Source of the DNA: Siphonobacter sp. SORGH_AS_0500
GTDB lineage: Bacteria; Bacteroidota; Bacteroidia; Cytophagales; Spirosomataceae
Assembly (NCBI RefSeq): GCF_002838835.1
Contig: NZ_NHPP01000025.1
Span: 1-54,733, forward strand
DNA: 54,733 nt
Direction of reading: 5' to 3'
Shown here: piece by piece, positions 1-9,503 of the stretch
Layout: every line of letters begins with the position of its first letter
Position numbering within the stretch: position 1 is the first letter of the stretch
Made by a program: the position numbers and the translations under genes
The notes under the pieces: generated by a model
What the model was told of the DNA's origin: nothing
The model's database searches: none
Seen by the model: only the letters and a program-made list of their open reading frames with translations

Positions 1-574
1 CGGTTTTTTGTGGATGATGACGGCGTAGCTTATATGTATTTTGGCGGCTTGTGGGGGGGACAGTTACAGTCGTATCGGGCGAATACGTACGATGAAAAGC
101 CATACCGAGCCCACGGGTAATGAACCAGCTCTGGGGCCGCGTGTAGCCCGGTTAACGGACGATATGCTGGAATTTGCGGAAGAAGTCAGGGAAATAAGTA
201 TCGTGGATGAAAAAGGAGAGGTACTGGTAGCCAGTGATAACGAAAGACGGTTTTTTGAAGCAAGCTGGGTACACAAGTATCAGGGGAAATACTATTTTTC
301 TTACTCCACCGGAGATACCCATTTAATCTGCTATGCCATTGGCGATAACCCGTATGGCCCTTTTACCTACGCTGGAAAAATTCTGGAACCAGTGGTGGGA
401 TGGACCTCTCATCACTCCATCTGTGCGTTTGAAAACAAGTGGTACCTGTTTTATCACGATTCCAGTTTATCCAATGGGGTTACTCATTTGCGAAGTATTA
501 AGGTAACGGAGCTTAGGCATGATGAACAGGGATTGATTCAAACCATTATTCCTTACGTAACCGAACGTAGCTAA
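1..574 (+). CDS. GH43 family glycosidase, C-terminal part (5' end outside window, frame broken)
   Basis: The window opens inside a five-bladed beta-propeller glycosidase of family GH43 (beta-xylosidase/alpha-L-arabinofuranosidase type). Reading from base 1 gives FFVDDDGVAYMYFGG. After about base 107 the next frame gives EPALGPRVARLTDDML, then GWTSHHS and WYLFYHDSSLSNG, which are hallmark blade sequences of this family. The frame break is resolved by two single-base gaps: one A in the A-run at 95-98 and one G near 107, reading ...YDEKAIPEPTGNEPAL. The gene stops at 572-574. The N-terminus with the catalytic base is off the window. It lies directly upstream of a GH95 gene in the same direction, so it belongs to the same glycan locus. 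The exact substrate cannot be read. Confidence 0.8.
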
Positions 575-691
575 GTAAAAAGTAGTCTATTTTTTGAAGA
601 AAGGCGGAAGCCAACCGGGTTTGCGTCTTTCTTTAACCCAATAATCGTTCTACCTTTCGCCTCACATTCATCCGATTCTGTGCCTCTGCTT

Positions 692-3152
692 ATGCTGCGA
701 CGATACCTCTGCCTGCTCTTATTAATAATTTCTGTCACTGGTTTTTCACAGCATAAGCCGACCTTAAAACTTTGGTATACAGAACCCTCTGGAAAAGTTT
801 GGGAAAATGCCTTACCCCTCGGGAACGGCAGACTGGGGGCGATGGTGTATGGAAACGTGGGTACGGAAACGATTCAGCTTAATGAACATACCGTCTGGAG
901 CGGTAGCCCCAATCGGAATGATAATCCTAACGCCCTCTCGGCCCTACCAGAAATTCGGCGGTTGATTTTGACCGGAAAACAAAAGGAAGCCGAGCAACTG
1001 GCGAACCAGTCGGTTTAACCAAAAATCGCATGGTCAGATGTTTCAGCCCGTAGGTAATCTAAACCTTAACTTCGACGGCCACGATTCCTTTACGGATTAT
1101 TCCCGGGAACTGGATATCGAACAGGCGGTTGCCCGAACGTCTTACCGGGTTGGAGAGGTGACCTACACGAGAGAAATGCTGGCTTCATTTCCCGATCAGG
1201 TGATTGTGATGCAGCTAAGGGCCAGCAAGCCAGGAAAACTATCCTTCACCGCTTCTTTTTCTTCTCCGCACCCAAAAGCCGAACGTCACACCACTCCTGC
1301 CCGGGAACTAACCCTTTCCGGGATTACCTCCGATCATGAAGGCGTGAAAGGGCTGGTGAACTTTCAAGGCATGGCCCGGCTTAAAACCGTAGGCGGAACC
1401 CTTGCTCGAACGGATACTTCGCTTACGGTAACGGGAGCGAATGAAGCAACGCTTTATCTTTCTATTGCTACCAATTTCAACACGTACAAAGACCTCAGCG
1501 GCCAGGCAGACGCCCGGGCTGCTGCGTATCTGAATAAGGCTTTCACCCAATCGTATGCGGCCCTGCGTAAAGCACACGTTGCGACTTATCAAAAGTTTTT
1601 TAATCGGGTAACGTTTGATCTCGGAACGAGTGATGCCGCCAGCCAGCCTACAAACGAACGGCTCAAGAACTTTCGCTTTACGAATGATCCTCAACTGGTT
1701 ACGCTGTATTACCAGTATGGACGTTACTTGCTGATTTCGTCTTCGCAACCCGGCGGACAACCCGCCAACTTGCAGGGTGTCTGGAATCATCGGATGAGGC
1801 CGCCCTGGGACAGTAAGTACACCATCAACATCAATACGCAGATGAATTACTGGCCCGCCGAAAAAACGAATCTGTCCGAAATGCACGAACCCTTGTTTCG
1901 GATGATTCGGGAACTGGCAGAAACGGGGCAGGAAACGGCTAAGGTGATGTATGGGGCGGGTGGCTGGATGGCTCATCATAATACCGACCTCTGGCGGATT
2001 AACGGGCCTGTAGACGGGGCCTTCTGGGGCATGTGGACGGCAGGCGGAGCCTGGCTGAGTCAGCACCTCTGGGAGCATTACCTCTATAGTGGCGACCAGA
2101 AATTTCTGGCTTCTGCGTATCCCATTCTGAAAGGGGCGGCCCAGTTTTACGCGGATTTTCTGGTAGAACATCCCAAGTATCACTGGCTGGTGGTGGCTCC
2201 GGGAACTTCGCCCGAAAATGCTCCCCAGGCTCACGGTGGGTCGTCGATTGACGCGGGCACTACCATGGATAACCAGATTGTTTTTGACGTATTCAGCACC
2301 GCGATACGAGCCGCTGAACTCCTGAAAAAAGATGCGGATTTTGTGGGAATGTTAAAACAGAAACGCAGCCAACTGCCTCCCATGCACGTGGGTCAATACG
2401 GTCAGTTACAGGAATGGCTCGACGATGTAGACGATCCCGAAGATAAGCACCGCCACGTTTCGCACTTGTACGGGTTGTTTCCTTCAAGCCAAATCTCAGC
2501 GTATCGTACCCCTGATCTGTTTAGGGCTGCCCGCACTTCTTTAGTGCACCGGGGCGATGTATCTACGGGCTGGAGCATGGGCTGGAAAGTAAACTGGTGG
2601 GCCAAACTACAGGACGGTAATCATGCCTATGCATTGATTCAGAATCAGTTAACGCCGCTTGGCGTTAACAAAGAAGGAGGAGGTACCTATACCAATTTAT
2701 TTGACGCCCATCCCCCTTTTCAGATTGACGGAAATTTTGGCTGTACCTCCGGTATTACTGAGATGTTGCTGCAAAGTGCCGACGGGTCGGTTCATTTGTT
2801 ACCTGCCTTACCCGATGCCTGGCCTCAAGGCAGCATTGGAGGACTGCGAGCCAGAGGTGGGTTTGAAATTCTTGCTCTGGAATGGGAACAGGGTCAACTA
2901 AAGAAAGTGGTTATTCGGTCTACACTAGGCGGAAATCTTCGAATTCGAACGCCCCAGGCATTGAAAGGGGCTGGTGGATTAAGCCTAACACAGGCGACGG
3001 GCTCTAACACCAATCCCTATTACTACACCGAGGAAATTCCAGCGGCAATAGTTTCGTCCCAGGCCCCACGTAATAGCCTTACCCTCAAACCAACATTCCT
3101 GTACGACATACCCACCCGAAAAGGTGAAGAGATTACGCTAGTTAGCCAGTAA
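692..3152 (+). CDS. GH95 alpha-L-fucosidase/galactosidase-like enzyme (one frameshift)
   Basis: A secreted family GH95 enzyme that removes alpha-L-fucose or alpha-L-galactose side residues. The ATG at 692 opens a signal peptide MLRRYLCLLLLIISVTGFSQ; a GTG at 680 is the alternative. The N-terminal beta domain has WYTEPSGKVWENALPLGNGR. The (alpha/alpha)6 barrel carries NINTQMNYW (catalytic Asn pair), APGTSPE (Glu), HVSHLYGLFP and QIDGNFG (general acid Asp in AfcA). The frame breaks at 1014-1017: one extra T in GTTTAACC. Removing it reads SVNQKSHGQMFQPVGNL and gives 819 aa, normal for the family. The catalytic residues are intact, so function is expected if the indel is an error. It lies between a GH43 and the HTCS regulator. 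Confidence 0.9.
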
Positions 3153-3187
3153 GGTAGCGTATGATTGTAAACGCGGGTATCAGGTAG

Positions 3188-3246
3188 AGCAAAGCGAAAG
3201 TTTCTGGACAGGCAAACCTGACTTCACCAGAAACTTTCGCTTTGCT
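3188..3246 (+). terminator. 20-bp perfect hairpin after GH95
   Basis: AGCAAAGCGAAAGTTTCTGG at 3188-3207 is perfectly complementary to 3227-3246, with a 19-nt loop. A T-rich stretch (CTTTTTGTTTT) follows about 10 nt later. It ends the GH95 transcript before the HTCS gene. The rest of the 3153-3481 gap shows nothing else recognisable. Confidence 0.7.
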
Positions 3247-3481
3247 AATGAATCACTTTTTGTTTTCCTGCTTAAAAGATCAATCGTGCCTCGAATGAAT
3301 GCCGGGTTGAAAGTTTAGATCATGGATTTATTTGACTAACTTTTGGACTTATTTGAGAATACTTGGCTCCTGTGCCTCTGATGATCGGGTATTGCCCAGA
3401 AGCAGGAGTCTATTCTTGAAAAACTGCTATTCCATTCCATAGATAAGCTCAACACCTGTGTTTATCTAGCAGCAAGTAGGC

Positions 3482-6400
3482 ATGAAAATCTTGATACGTT
3501 TTTTCCTTCTAGTTACACTAGCTATCCTGAATAATGCTGGGGTGTTAGCCCAGAAATTACCCTTGGAATTCAAGAGTTATTCGAACAAAGATGGCTTATC
3601 CTCCAGTACAATCTACGGCTTGTGCAAGGATCATTTCGGTTTCCTCTGGTTGGCTACCGAAGATGGACTCAATCGTTTTGATGGAACGAATTTCAAAGTA
3701 TACCGGCATGATGCTGAAAAATACAAGGGTTTAAAGGTCAATCACATTACGGTTCTTTTTGAAAGCAATAACGGCGATTTATGGATTGGGACCAACGGAG
3801 GTTCGCTTAGTTATTATGACCGTCTTTCCGACTCTATTATTCCGTTTGAAGAAGTAGGGGACAAAAAGAAAATACAGCCCGCTATTACCCACATCACGGC
3901 TGATGATAAAGGGAATATCTGGATTACCAGCTACGGAGCCTTGTATATCATCGATCCGATTACGAAAAAACTTCTGGTGCAAAAGCCCTATCAGGCAATC
4001 ATGAAGCATTTTGAAGGGCAGACGTCACTCTACACCTTTCAGGATCGGAAGCATCAAATGTGGATAGGAACGGATCAGGGTTTGTGGTTGTATGACAAAA
4101 ACTATACCCTCATCAGACACTACACGCATGAGGACGATAATCCCAACAGTTTAACGCATAACTACATTTCTGCGATTGTTCAGGATAGCCGTAATCAGAT
4201 TTGGGTAAGCACCATTGGCGGCTTGAGTAAGCTGGAAGCAGAGGGGAGTGGGTTTAAGAATTTTAATGATTCCCCCGGTAAAAATTCGATCAGCAGTAAC
4301 ACCATTTACGCCCTGGCCGCCGATGACAATGGCAAACTCTGGTTGGGAACGGACGAAGGCCTGGACGTGCTGGATTTGGCTACGGAGAACATCGTCAGTT
4401 ATGGCCCTGACAGCCGCGATCCCCATAGTTTGAGTAGTCGATCCATCCGGTCCATTCTGGTGGATGAGAAGGGAATTTACTGGATTGGTACGTATCAGGG
4501 CGGGCTTAACCAATATGACAAGAGTCAGAGCCATTTTAAATTAAAACAAAGCAATGCTTTTGATCCTTTCGGCTTAAAATCGTCCACCGTTACTTCCTTT
4601 GCGGAGTACCGAAACCGTGTTTTTGTGGGAACTGATGGGGGCGGACTGCATGAATATATACCGCAGAAGGACCTATTCAGACAAATTCAGTTACCCGATG
4701 ACAGCAAAAACATAAGTCATGACTTAAGCGTGCTGGCTTTGGCAATGGATCGTAACCAGCAATTGTGGGTAGGTACTTATTTGAACGGACTATTTTGCTA
4801 CCAGCCAGACACACAACACTATACTCAATTCAAAAAGGGAAACGGACCAAAAGATCTGAATAGTAATGCCATTTTCTGTCTGAAAGAAGATCGACAGGGC
4901 AACCTCTGGATTGGGACGAACGGTGGGGGAATTAACATCCTCAACGTCAAAACAAATACCATAGAAAAACTGGTTAGTCAGAGTGACAATACCGATGACA
5001 TAACCAAACCTTCCAATAACTACATCCGGGCGTTTGAAGAAGATAAATCCGGACGAATCTGGGCAGGTACCTTTGGCGGCGGTATTTCGTTGTATAATCC
5101 CAAAACCAAAACCTTTTCCTTTTACAAAAAAAAGAACAGCGGTTTACCCAGTAACTATATTCTATCCATCAAAGAAGATTCTAAAGGTACCATCTGGGTT
5201 GGAACCAATGGAAATGGGTTAGCCTATCTTACCCCGCAAAGCAAGAAGTTTAAGGTATTATCAGAAAGCGACGGCCTGATTAATGGGGTAGTGCTGAAAA
5301 TCATCGAAACCCCAACCGGCGAACTTTGGCTCAGTACGAATAAAGGTCTGAGCTGTTTCAATCCCCTGAACAAACGATTTAAAAATTATACGCACCACCA
5401 TGGTTTACAGGGCGGAGCTTTTGTCCTGGGCTCTGGGTTACAGCTTTCTACCGGAGAGCTTTATTTCGGTGGACAGAGTGGCTTTAATCACTTTAAACGG
5501 TCGGATATTAAGATTAATAATCAAATACCGGAAGTGGTCCTGACGGAGCTGAAAATTGATAATCAGGCCGTTGTCCCTTCTCCTAAAGGACCTATCGATC
5601 AGTCTTTACTGACGGCCAGCGAAATCCGACTGGCCTACAAACAAAATTTCTCCATTCATTTCGAAGCCCTCAATTTCACCGTTCCCGAACACAATCATTA
5701 CCGATACAAGCTGGAAGGAGTGGATAACCAATGGGTTGATGCAGGAAAAGAACACAGTGCCTATTACACAAACCTGAGCCCTGGTGAGTACACCTTTCAG
5801 GTCATTGCGTCGAATAATGATGGGCTTTGGAATACCGAAGGGAGATCCATTCGGATCAACGTAGCCCCTCCCTTCTGGCAATCCATTTACGCTTATGTAT
5901 TTTACGTGCTGGTAGGCTTCGGTATTCTGTTTTTAATACGTCGCCGCAGCATTAATCAGTTAAAGCAGAAATTTGCCATTCAGCAGGAAAGACTTCAGGC
6001 CAGCCAGCGTCTGGAACAACAACGCAAAGAAGCCGAATACCTGCGGGAGTTCGATCGTATGAAAATTAAGTTCCTGACAAATCTTAGTCACGAATTCCGA
6101 ACACCCATTTCGCTGATTGCGGGCCCTGCCGAAAAACTGTTAAAACTGAATATGGACGAAAGTGCCAGCAATCAGCTTAACCTGATTAATCGGAATGCTC
6201 GCAGGCTGAGTAATTTAGTAAATCAACTCCTGGATTTCAGGAAACTGGAAGAGCAGGAACTGAAACTTCACCTGAAGCCGGGCCAGATGGTGGCTTTTCT
6301 GAAAGACGTGGTAAACTCTTTCAACGACCTGGCCATCCGAAAGAATATCATTTTGTCTTTTTCCAGTGAAATGGAGGAAGCAACGCTCTATTTCGATGAA

Positions 6401-7657
6401 AATAAAGTCGAGCGAATCCTGTTCAATTTGTTATCCAATGCGTTTAAGTTCACCCCGGAGAAAGGGTCTATTCGTGTAAGCCTTGAAGAGTGTCTGGAAG
6501 AATCTACCGCTGAAGTGGCGTGTATAGCTGTGTCCGTCAAAGATTCAGGCATTGGCATTCCTGCCGAAGCTCAGAGCCGGATTTTTGAAAGCTTTTTCCA
6601 GCACGATACTGGTCCGGCTATCCTTAATCAGGGAACGGGCATTGGCCTTTCTATTGTCAAGGAATTTGTCAAAATGCATGATGGACACATCACTGTAGAA
6701 AGTGCCGTAGGACTGGGCAGTAAATTTACCTTTCGGCTACGGCTGAAACGCGAAGTAAGTCAGGAGCTTGCCGTGGTCAACGAGACCCTGGTTCCTGTCA
6801 ATCAGGACTTAGTGCCTTTCCCTGTCGTGGAGAGTTCTGGTAAAAATTCGGATCAACCTTTGGTGTTGATTGTGGAAGACGATGAAGATTTCCGTTTTTA
6901 CATCAAAGAAAACCTAAGAACGTTTTATCGGCTTTTTGAAGCAACCAATGGGAAGGAGGCTTGGCAACGAATTCTGTTTCATCACCCTGATATCATCGTC
7001 TGTGACATAAATATGCCCGAGATGAATGGTCTGGAGTTAACCCGAAAACTGAAAGCCGACAAGCGAACCAAGCATATCCCCATCATATTACTGACCGCTG
7101 CCATTGAAGAAAATGGGCCTTTGTCTGGTCTGGAGTCGGGAGCAACGGATTACATCACCAAGCCCTTTGATTTTGCCGTATTACAGGCAAAAATGAATAG
7201 CCTGATTGCCCTCAACCGGGTGTTTAAAGATACGTACACCAAGCAGGTCGTGATGACTTCACCCAATCCGGAAATTGTTCCAGAACGGGAACGTTTTCTG
7301 GAGAAAGTGCTGGCGTATATTCATGATAATCTGTCTAATCCTCAGTTATCGGTGGAAACCCTGAGCAGTCATTTATCCATGAGTCGAGCCTCTCTGTATA
7401 ACCGATTACTTGAATTTACGGGTATGACTCCGGTTGAGTACATCCGATCCATTAAGCTTGAACGTGCCGCTTTGCTCTTAAACAAAAGCGACATGAACAT
7501 TGCCGAGGTGGCTTATGAGATAGGTTTTGCTAACCCCAACTACTTTACCAAGGTATTCAAAGCTCACTTTAACATGACTCCGTCCGAGTACATCCAGAAA
7601 GAGCGGACGAGAGCGGAGGGTATTTATAAAATAACGAATGCTGCATGTTGCAAGTAA
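3482..7657 (+). CDS. Hybrid two-component system sensor/regulator (HTCS)
   Basis: A 1391-aa single-protein sensor, kinase and transcription factor of the kind that controls polysaccharide utilization loci in Bacteroidota. The signal peptide ends near LAQKLPLEF. About 14 Reg_prop repeats (WIGT/WLGTDEGL type) form two periplasmic propellers up to about residue 710. A Y_Y_Y domain follows, then one membrane helix near residue 805 (IYAYVFYVLVGFGILFLI) and a coiled coil. The kinase has the H-box SHEFRTP (His870), N-box LLSNAFKF, DSGIGIP and GTGIGLSIV. The receiver has EDDEDF and phospho-acceptor Asp1175 (CDINMPEMNG). The C-terminal AraC-type HTH ends GFANPNYFTKVFKAHFNMTPSEYI. This long gene is intact. 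It probably controls the convergent SusCD pair and the neighbouring enzymes. Confidence 0.97.
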   Translation: MKILIRFFLLVTLAILNNAGVLAQKLPLEFKSYSNKDGLSSSTIYGLCKDHFGFLWLATEDGLNRFDGTNFKVYRHDAEKYKGLKVNHITVLFESNNGDLWIGTNGGSLSYYDRLSDSIIPFEEVGDKKKIQPAITHITADDKGNIWITSYGALYIIDPITKKLLVQKPYQAIMKHFEGQTSLYTFQDRKHQMWIGTDQGLWLYDKNYTLIRHYTHEDDNPNSLTHNYISAIVQDSRNQIWVSTIGGLSKLEAEGSGFKNFNDSPGKNSISSNTIYALAADDNGKLWLGTDEGLDVLDLATENIVSYGPDSRDPHSLSSRSIRSILVDEKGIYWIGTYQGGLNQYDKSQSHFKLKQSNAFDPFGLKSSTVTSFAEYRNRVFVGTDGGGLHEYIPQKDLFRQIQLPDDSKNISHDLSVLALAMDRNQQLWVGTYLNGLFCYQPDTQHYTQFKKGNGPKDLNSNAIFCLKEDRQGNLWIGTNGGGINILNVKTNTIEKLVSQSDNTDDITKPSNNYIRAFEEDKSGRIWAGTFGGGISLYNPKTKTFSFYKKKNSGLPSNYILSIKEDSKGTIWVGTNGNGLAYLTPQSKKFKVLSESDGLINGVVLKIIETPTGELWLSTNKGLSCFNPLNKRFKNYTHHHGLQGGAFVLGSGLQLSTGELYFGGQSGFNHFKRSDIKINNQIPEVVLTELKIDNQAVVPSPKGPIDQSLLTASEIRLAYKQNFSIHFEALNFTVPEHNHYRYKLEGVDNQWVDAGKEHSAYYTNLSPGEYTFQVIASNNDGLWNTEGRSIRINVAPPFWQSIYAYVFYVLVGFGILFLIRRRSINQLKQKFAIQQERLQASQRLEQQRKEAEYLREFDRMKIKFLTNLSHEFRTPISLIAGPAEKLLKLNMDESASNQLNLINRNARRLSNLVNQLLDFRKLEEQELKLHLKPGQMVAFLKDVVNSFNDLAIRKNIILSFSSEMEEATLYFDENKVERILFNLLSNAFKFTPEKGSIRVSLEECLEESTAEVACIAVSVKDSGIGIPAEAQSRIFESFFQHDTGPAILNQGTGIGLSIVKEFVKMHDGHITVESAVGLGSKFTFRLRLKREVSQELAVVNETLVPVNQDLVPFPVVESSGKNSDQPLVLIVEDDEDFRFYIKENLRTFYRLFEATNGKEAWQRILFHHPDIIVCDINMPEMNGLELTRKLKADKRTKHIPIILLTAAIEENGPLSGLESGATDYITKPFDFAVLQAKMNSLIALNRVFKDTYTKQVVMTSPNPEIVPERERFLEKVLAYIHDNLSNPQLSVETLSSHLSMSRASLYNRLLEFTGMTPVEYIRSIKLERAALLLNKSDMNIAEVAYEIGFANPNYFTKVFKAHFNMTPSEYIQKERTRAEGIYKITNAACCK

Positions 7658-7672
7658 TTATCGAACGCAGCC

Positions 7673-7696
7673 GCTGCCAGCGAAAAAGCTGGCAGC
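7673..7696. repeat. REP-like palindrome, copy 1
   Basis: The arms GCTGCCAGC (7673-7681) and GCTGGCAGC (7688-7696) flank a GAAAAA loop. The core and loop recur at 26692-26715 in the opposite orientation, and the left half recurs at 7750. This points to a repetitive extragenic palindrome rather than a gene-specific terminator. Confidence 0.7.
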
Positions 7697-7749
7697 ATTC
7701 TGTTACTTAGGCAAGTTACAATCTGCTGTTTTCCCTGGGAGTTAGTATT

Positions 7750-7787
7750 GCTGCCAGCGAAAAAGTTGGCCGGGCCACGCTGGCAGC
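7750..7787. repeat. REP-like palindrome, copy 2 (longer loop)
   Basis: The same GCTGCCAGC...GCTGGCAGC arms (7750-7758 and 7779-7787), here with a 20-nt loop that starts with the same GAAAAAG and contains its own small GGCCGGGCC palindrome. It lies 54 bp after copy 1. Confidence 0.65.
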
Positions 7788-7829
7788 ATTGTGTTAAAGA
7801 GCAAACCAAAACGAACAATAGGCTATAAA

Positions 7830-7869
7830 AAAACAAGTGCTGAATGGATTTCCATTCAGCACTTGTTTT
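7830..7869. terminator. Bidirectional terminator between HTCS and susD
   Basis: A perfect 19-bp stem (7830-7848 with 7851-7869, 2-nt loop) has an A-run on one side and a T-run on the other, so it can stop transcripts from both converging genes. Confidence 0.85.
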
Positions 7870-7938
7870 GATTAAGGAATAAACTCAAAGTAGAATTCTC
7901 TACAGGAAGCTTAGTGTTTCGGTGTGGGTTTTATAGGA

Positions 7939-9492
7939 TTAATAACCAGGATTCTGTTTGCCGCTGACCAGTGGGTTATTATCTAACTCCGCAATCGGCA
8001 GGGGCAGTAATTCGTCTCTTTGCGACCGAAAATAAGCGAAGGGCTCCTGAGTGAAGTATCCTTTAGGACGCCAGCGGAGAATGTCAATACTCCGAATGCA
8101 TTCAAAGGAGTGTTCAACCATTTTCTCGTGCATAACCGCCTTGATTACCTGGGCTTTCGTACTGGTTGGATACTGGCTTGTGGGGTACGCAGGCATCGCT
8201 ACGCTTTTGCGAGCTCTGACCTGATTGAGGTAATTCACTGCCGCCGTCAGGTTTCCCAGTTCGGCTTCACATTCGGCCAGGTTAATCAGTACTTCCGCGT
8301 AACGGATAATCCGCTGATTATTACCACCGGGGTGGTAACTTGCCTTGGCTTTTCCCTCTTTGTAAAGGATCATGAATTTCCGAACGCTGACTTTTTTCCG
8401 AACGCCATTCACGGTGGATGAGTTACCATTTTGATCGGCATCCGTCAGCACATCCGCATCGTTGTTGTAACGGTCGCCAGTTTGGTAAAAACTGAAACTA
8501 TACCGTGGATCGGTCTTGGCAGCTCCGGTCGCCGTGTTTTCAAACTCATTCAGCAGCTTGTCCGATGGAATCAGGTTTCGCCAGGCGACGGGGTTATACT
8601 CCTGATTCCGAATGGTTGACTGAGCGGAGTTCGGCGTATCATTACCGCCCCAGTTAAAGTCATTATCCCCTTTATCCACGTACACAACTTCAAATATGGA
8701 CTCCGCGTTGAATTCAGTCTCTTCCTCGAAGTTATCCAGGTAACGATCCGTTAAGGTATACGCACCTGAGGTAGTGACCTTAAGCAGAGCTTCCTTGGCT
8801 CCGGCGTAATCATTGCGTTGCATCAGCACCCGACCCAGCAAGGCATTGGCAGCTCCGTTGGTGGCCCGTCCTTTATCCGTGGCAGATTTATTCGGTAACG
8901 TAGTGGCAGCCTGACGTAAATCTTCCACAATGAGGGTATACACGGCATTTACGTCTGCTCTGGCCTGGTAGTCTGCCGGCGTTTTCACGGGTGAGGTATA
9001 CAAAGGTACGGCTCCCCAGAAGGTAACTAACTCAAAGTAAGCCCAGGCCCTTAGAAACTTGGCTTCTGCCACCACGCGGTCTCTTACGGCTGTATTATCC
9101 GTCACATTAGGCCCATTTTGAATCACGGTGTTTGCCCGGTGAATCACGGTATATAAACCATTCCACACCGAGTTCATCACGCTATTAGTAGGATCTGTAT
9201 TTCCGCTCAGAATCTGAAAACGGGGCACCTCCAATTGACTACCTCCGGCGGCGGCGTCATCGCTGCGAAGGTCATGCAGGAAAAACCATTCCCGAGATAC
9301 CAGTGAAATATTACGCACCGTCGCATAAATAGAGTTGGTACCCGCCAGAAGTTCGTCGCTGGTTTTAAAGTAATCGGTAGTTGACACCACGTTTTCGTTA
9401 ATGGTATTCAACGCTTTATCATTACAGGAATAGAAGATGGGCAGAACAGCGATCACCCACATCGTCCGAATGGTTTGCTTGGATAATTTCAT
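7939..9492 (-). CDS. susD: SusD/RagB-family outer-membrane glycan-binding lipoprotein
   Basis: A surface lipoprotein that caps the SusC channel and binds the glycan. I chose the ATG at 9492 (MKLSKQTIRTMW) because it gives a lipoprotein signal ending at Cys23 (LPIFYSC). An upstream in-frame ATG at 9597 would lie inside susC and is rejected. The 517-aa product shows TPR-like SusD signatures: FLRAWAYFELVTFWGAVPLY, a central ATNGAANALLGRVLMQRNDY and the C-terminal RYAEVLINLAECEAELGNL, then ILRWRPKGYF. It starts 11 bp after the corrected stop of susC, as in standard susC-susD operons. Intact. Confidence 0.95.
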   Translation of the reverse strand: MKLSKQTIRTMWVIAVLPIFYSCNDKALNTINENVVSTTDYFKTSDELLAGTNSIYATVRNISLVSREWFFLHDLRSDDAAAGGSQLEVPRFQILSGNTDPTNSVMNSVWNGLYTVIHRANTVIQNGPNVTDNTAVRDRVVAEAKFLRAWAYFELVTFWGAVPLYTSPVKTPADYQARADVNAVYTLIVEDLRQAATTLPNKSATDKGRATNGAANALLGRVLMQRNDYAGAKEALLKVTTSGAYTLTDRYLDNFEEETEFNAESIFEVVYVDKGDNDFNWGGNDTPNSAQSTIRNQEYNPVAWRNLIPSDKLLNEFENTATGAAKTDPRYSFSFYQTGDRYNNDADVLTDADQNGNSSTVNGVRKKVSVRKFMILYKEGKAKASYHPGGNNQRIIRYAEVLINLAECEAELGNLTAAVNYLNQVRARKSVAMPAYPTSQYPTSTKAQVIKAVMHEKMVEHSFECIRSIDILRWRPKGYFTQEPFAYFRSQRDELLPLPIAELDNNPLVSGKQNPGY

Positions 9493-9503
9493 ACGATTAT
9501 GTA

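Noticed and set aside
1308..2234. 308-codon open frame on the minus strand
   Set aside because: It is the antisense shadow of the GH95 catalytic domain; the plus strand shows the conserved family motifs and the minus product has no recognisable features.
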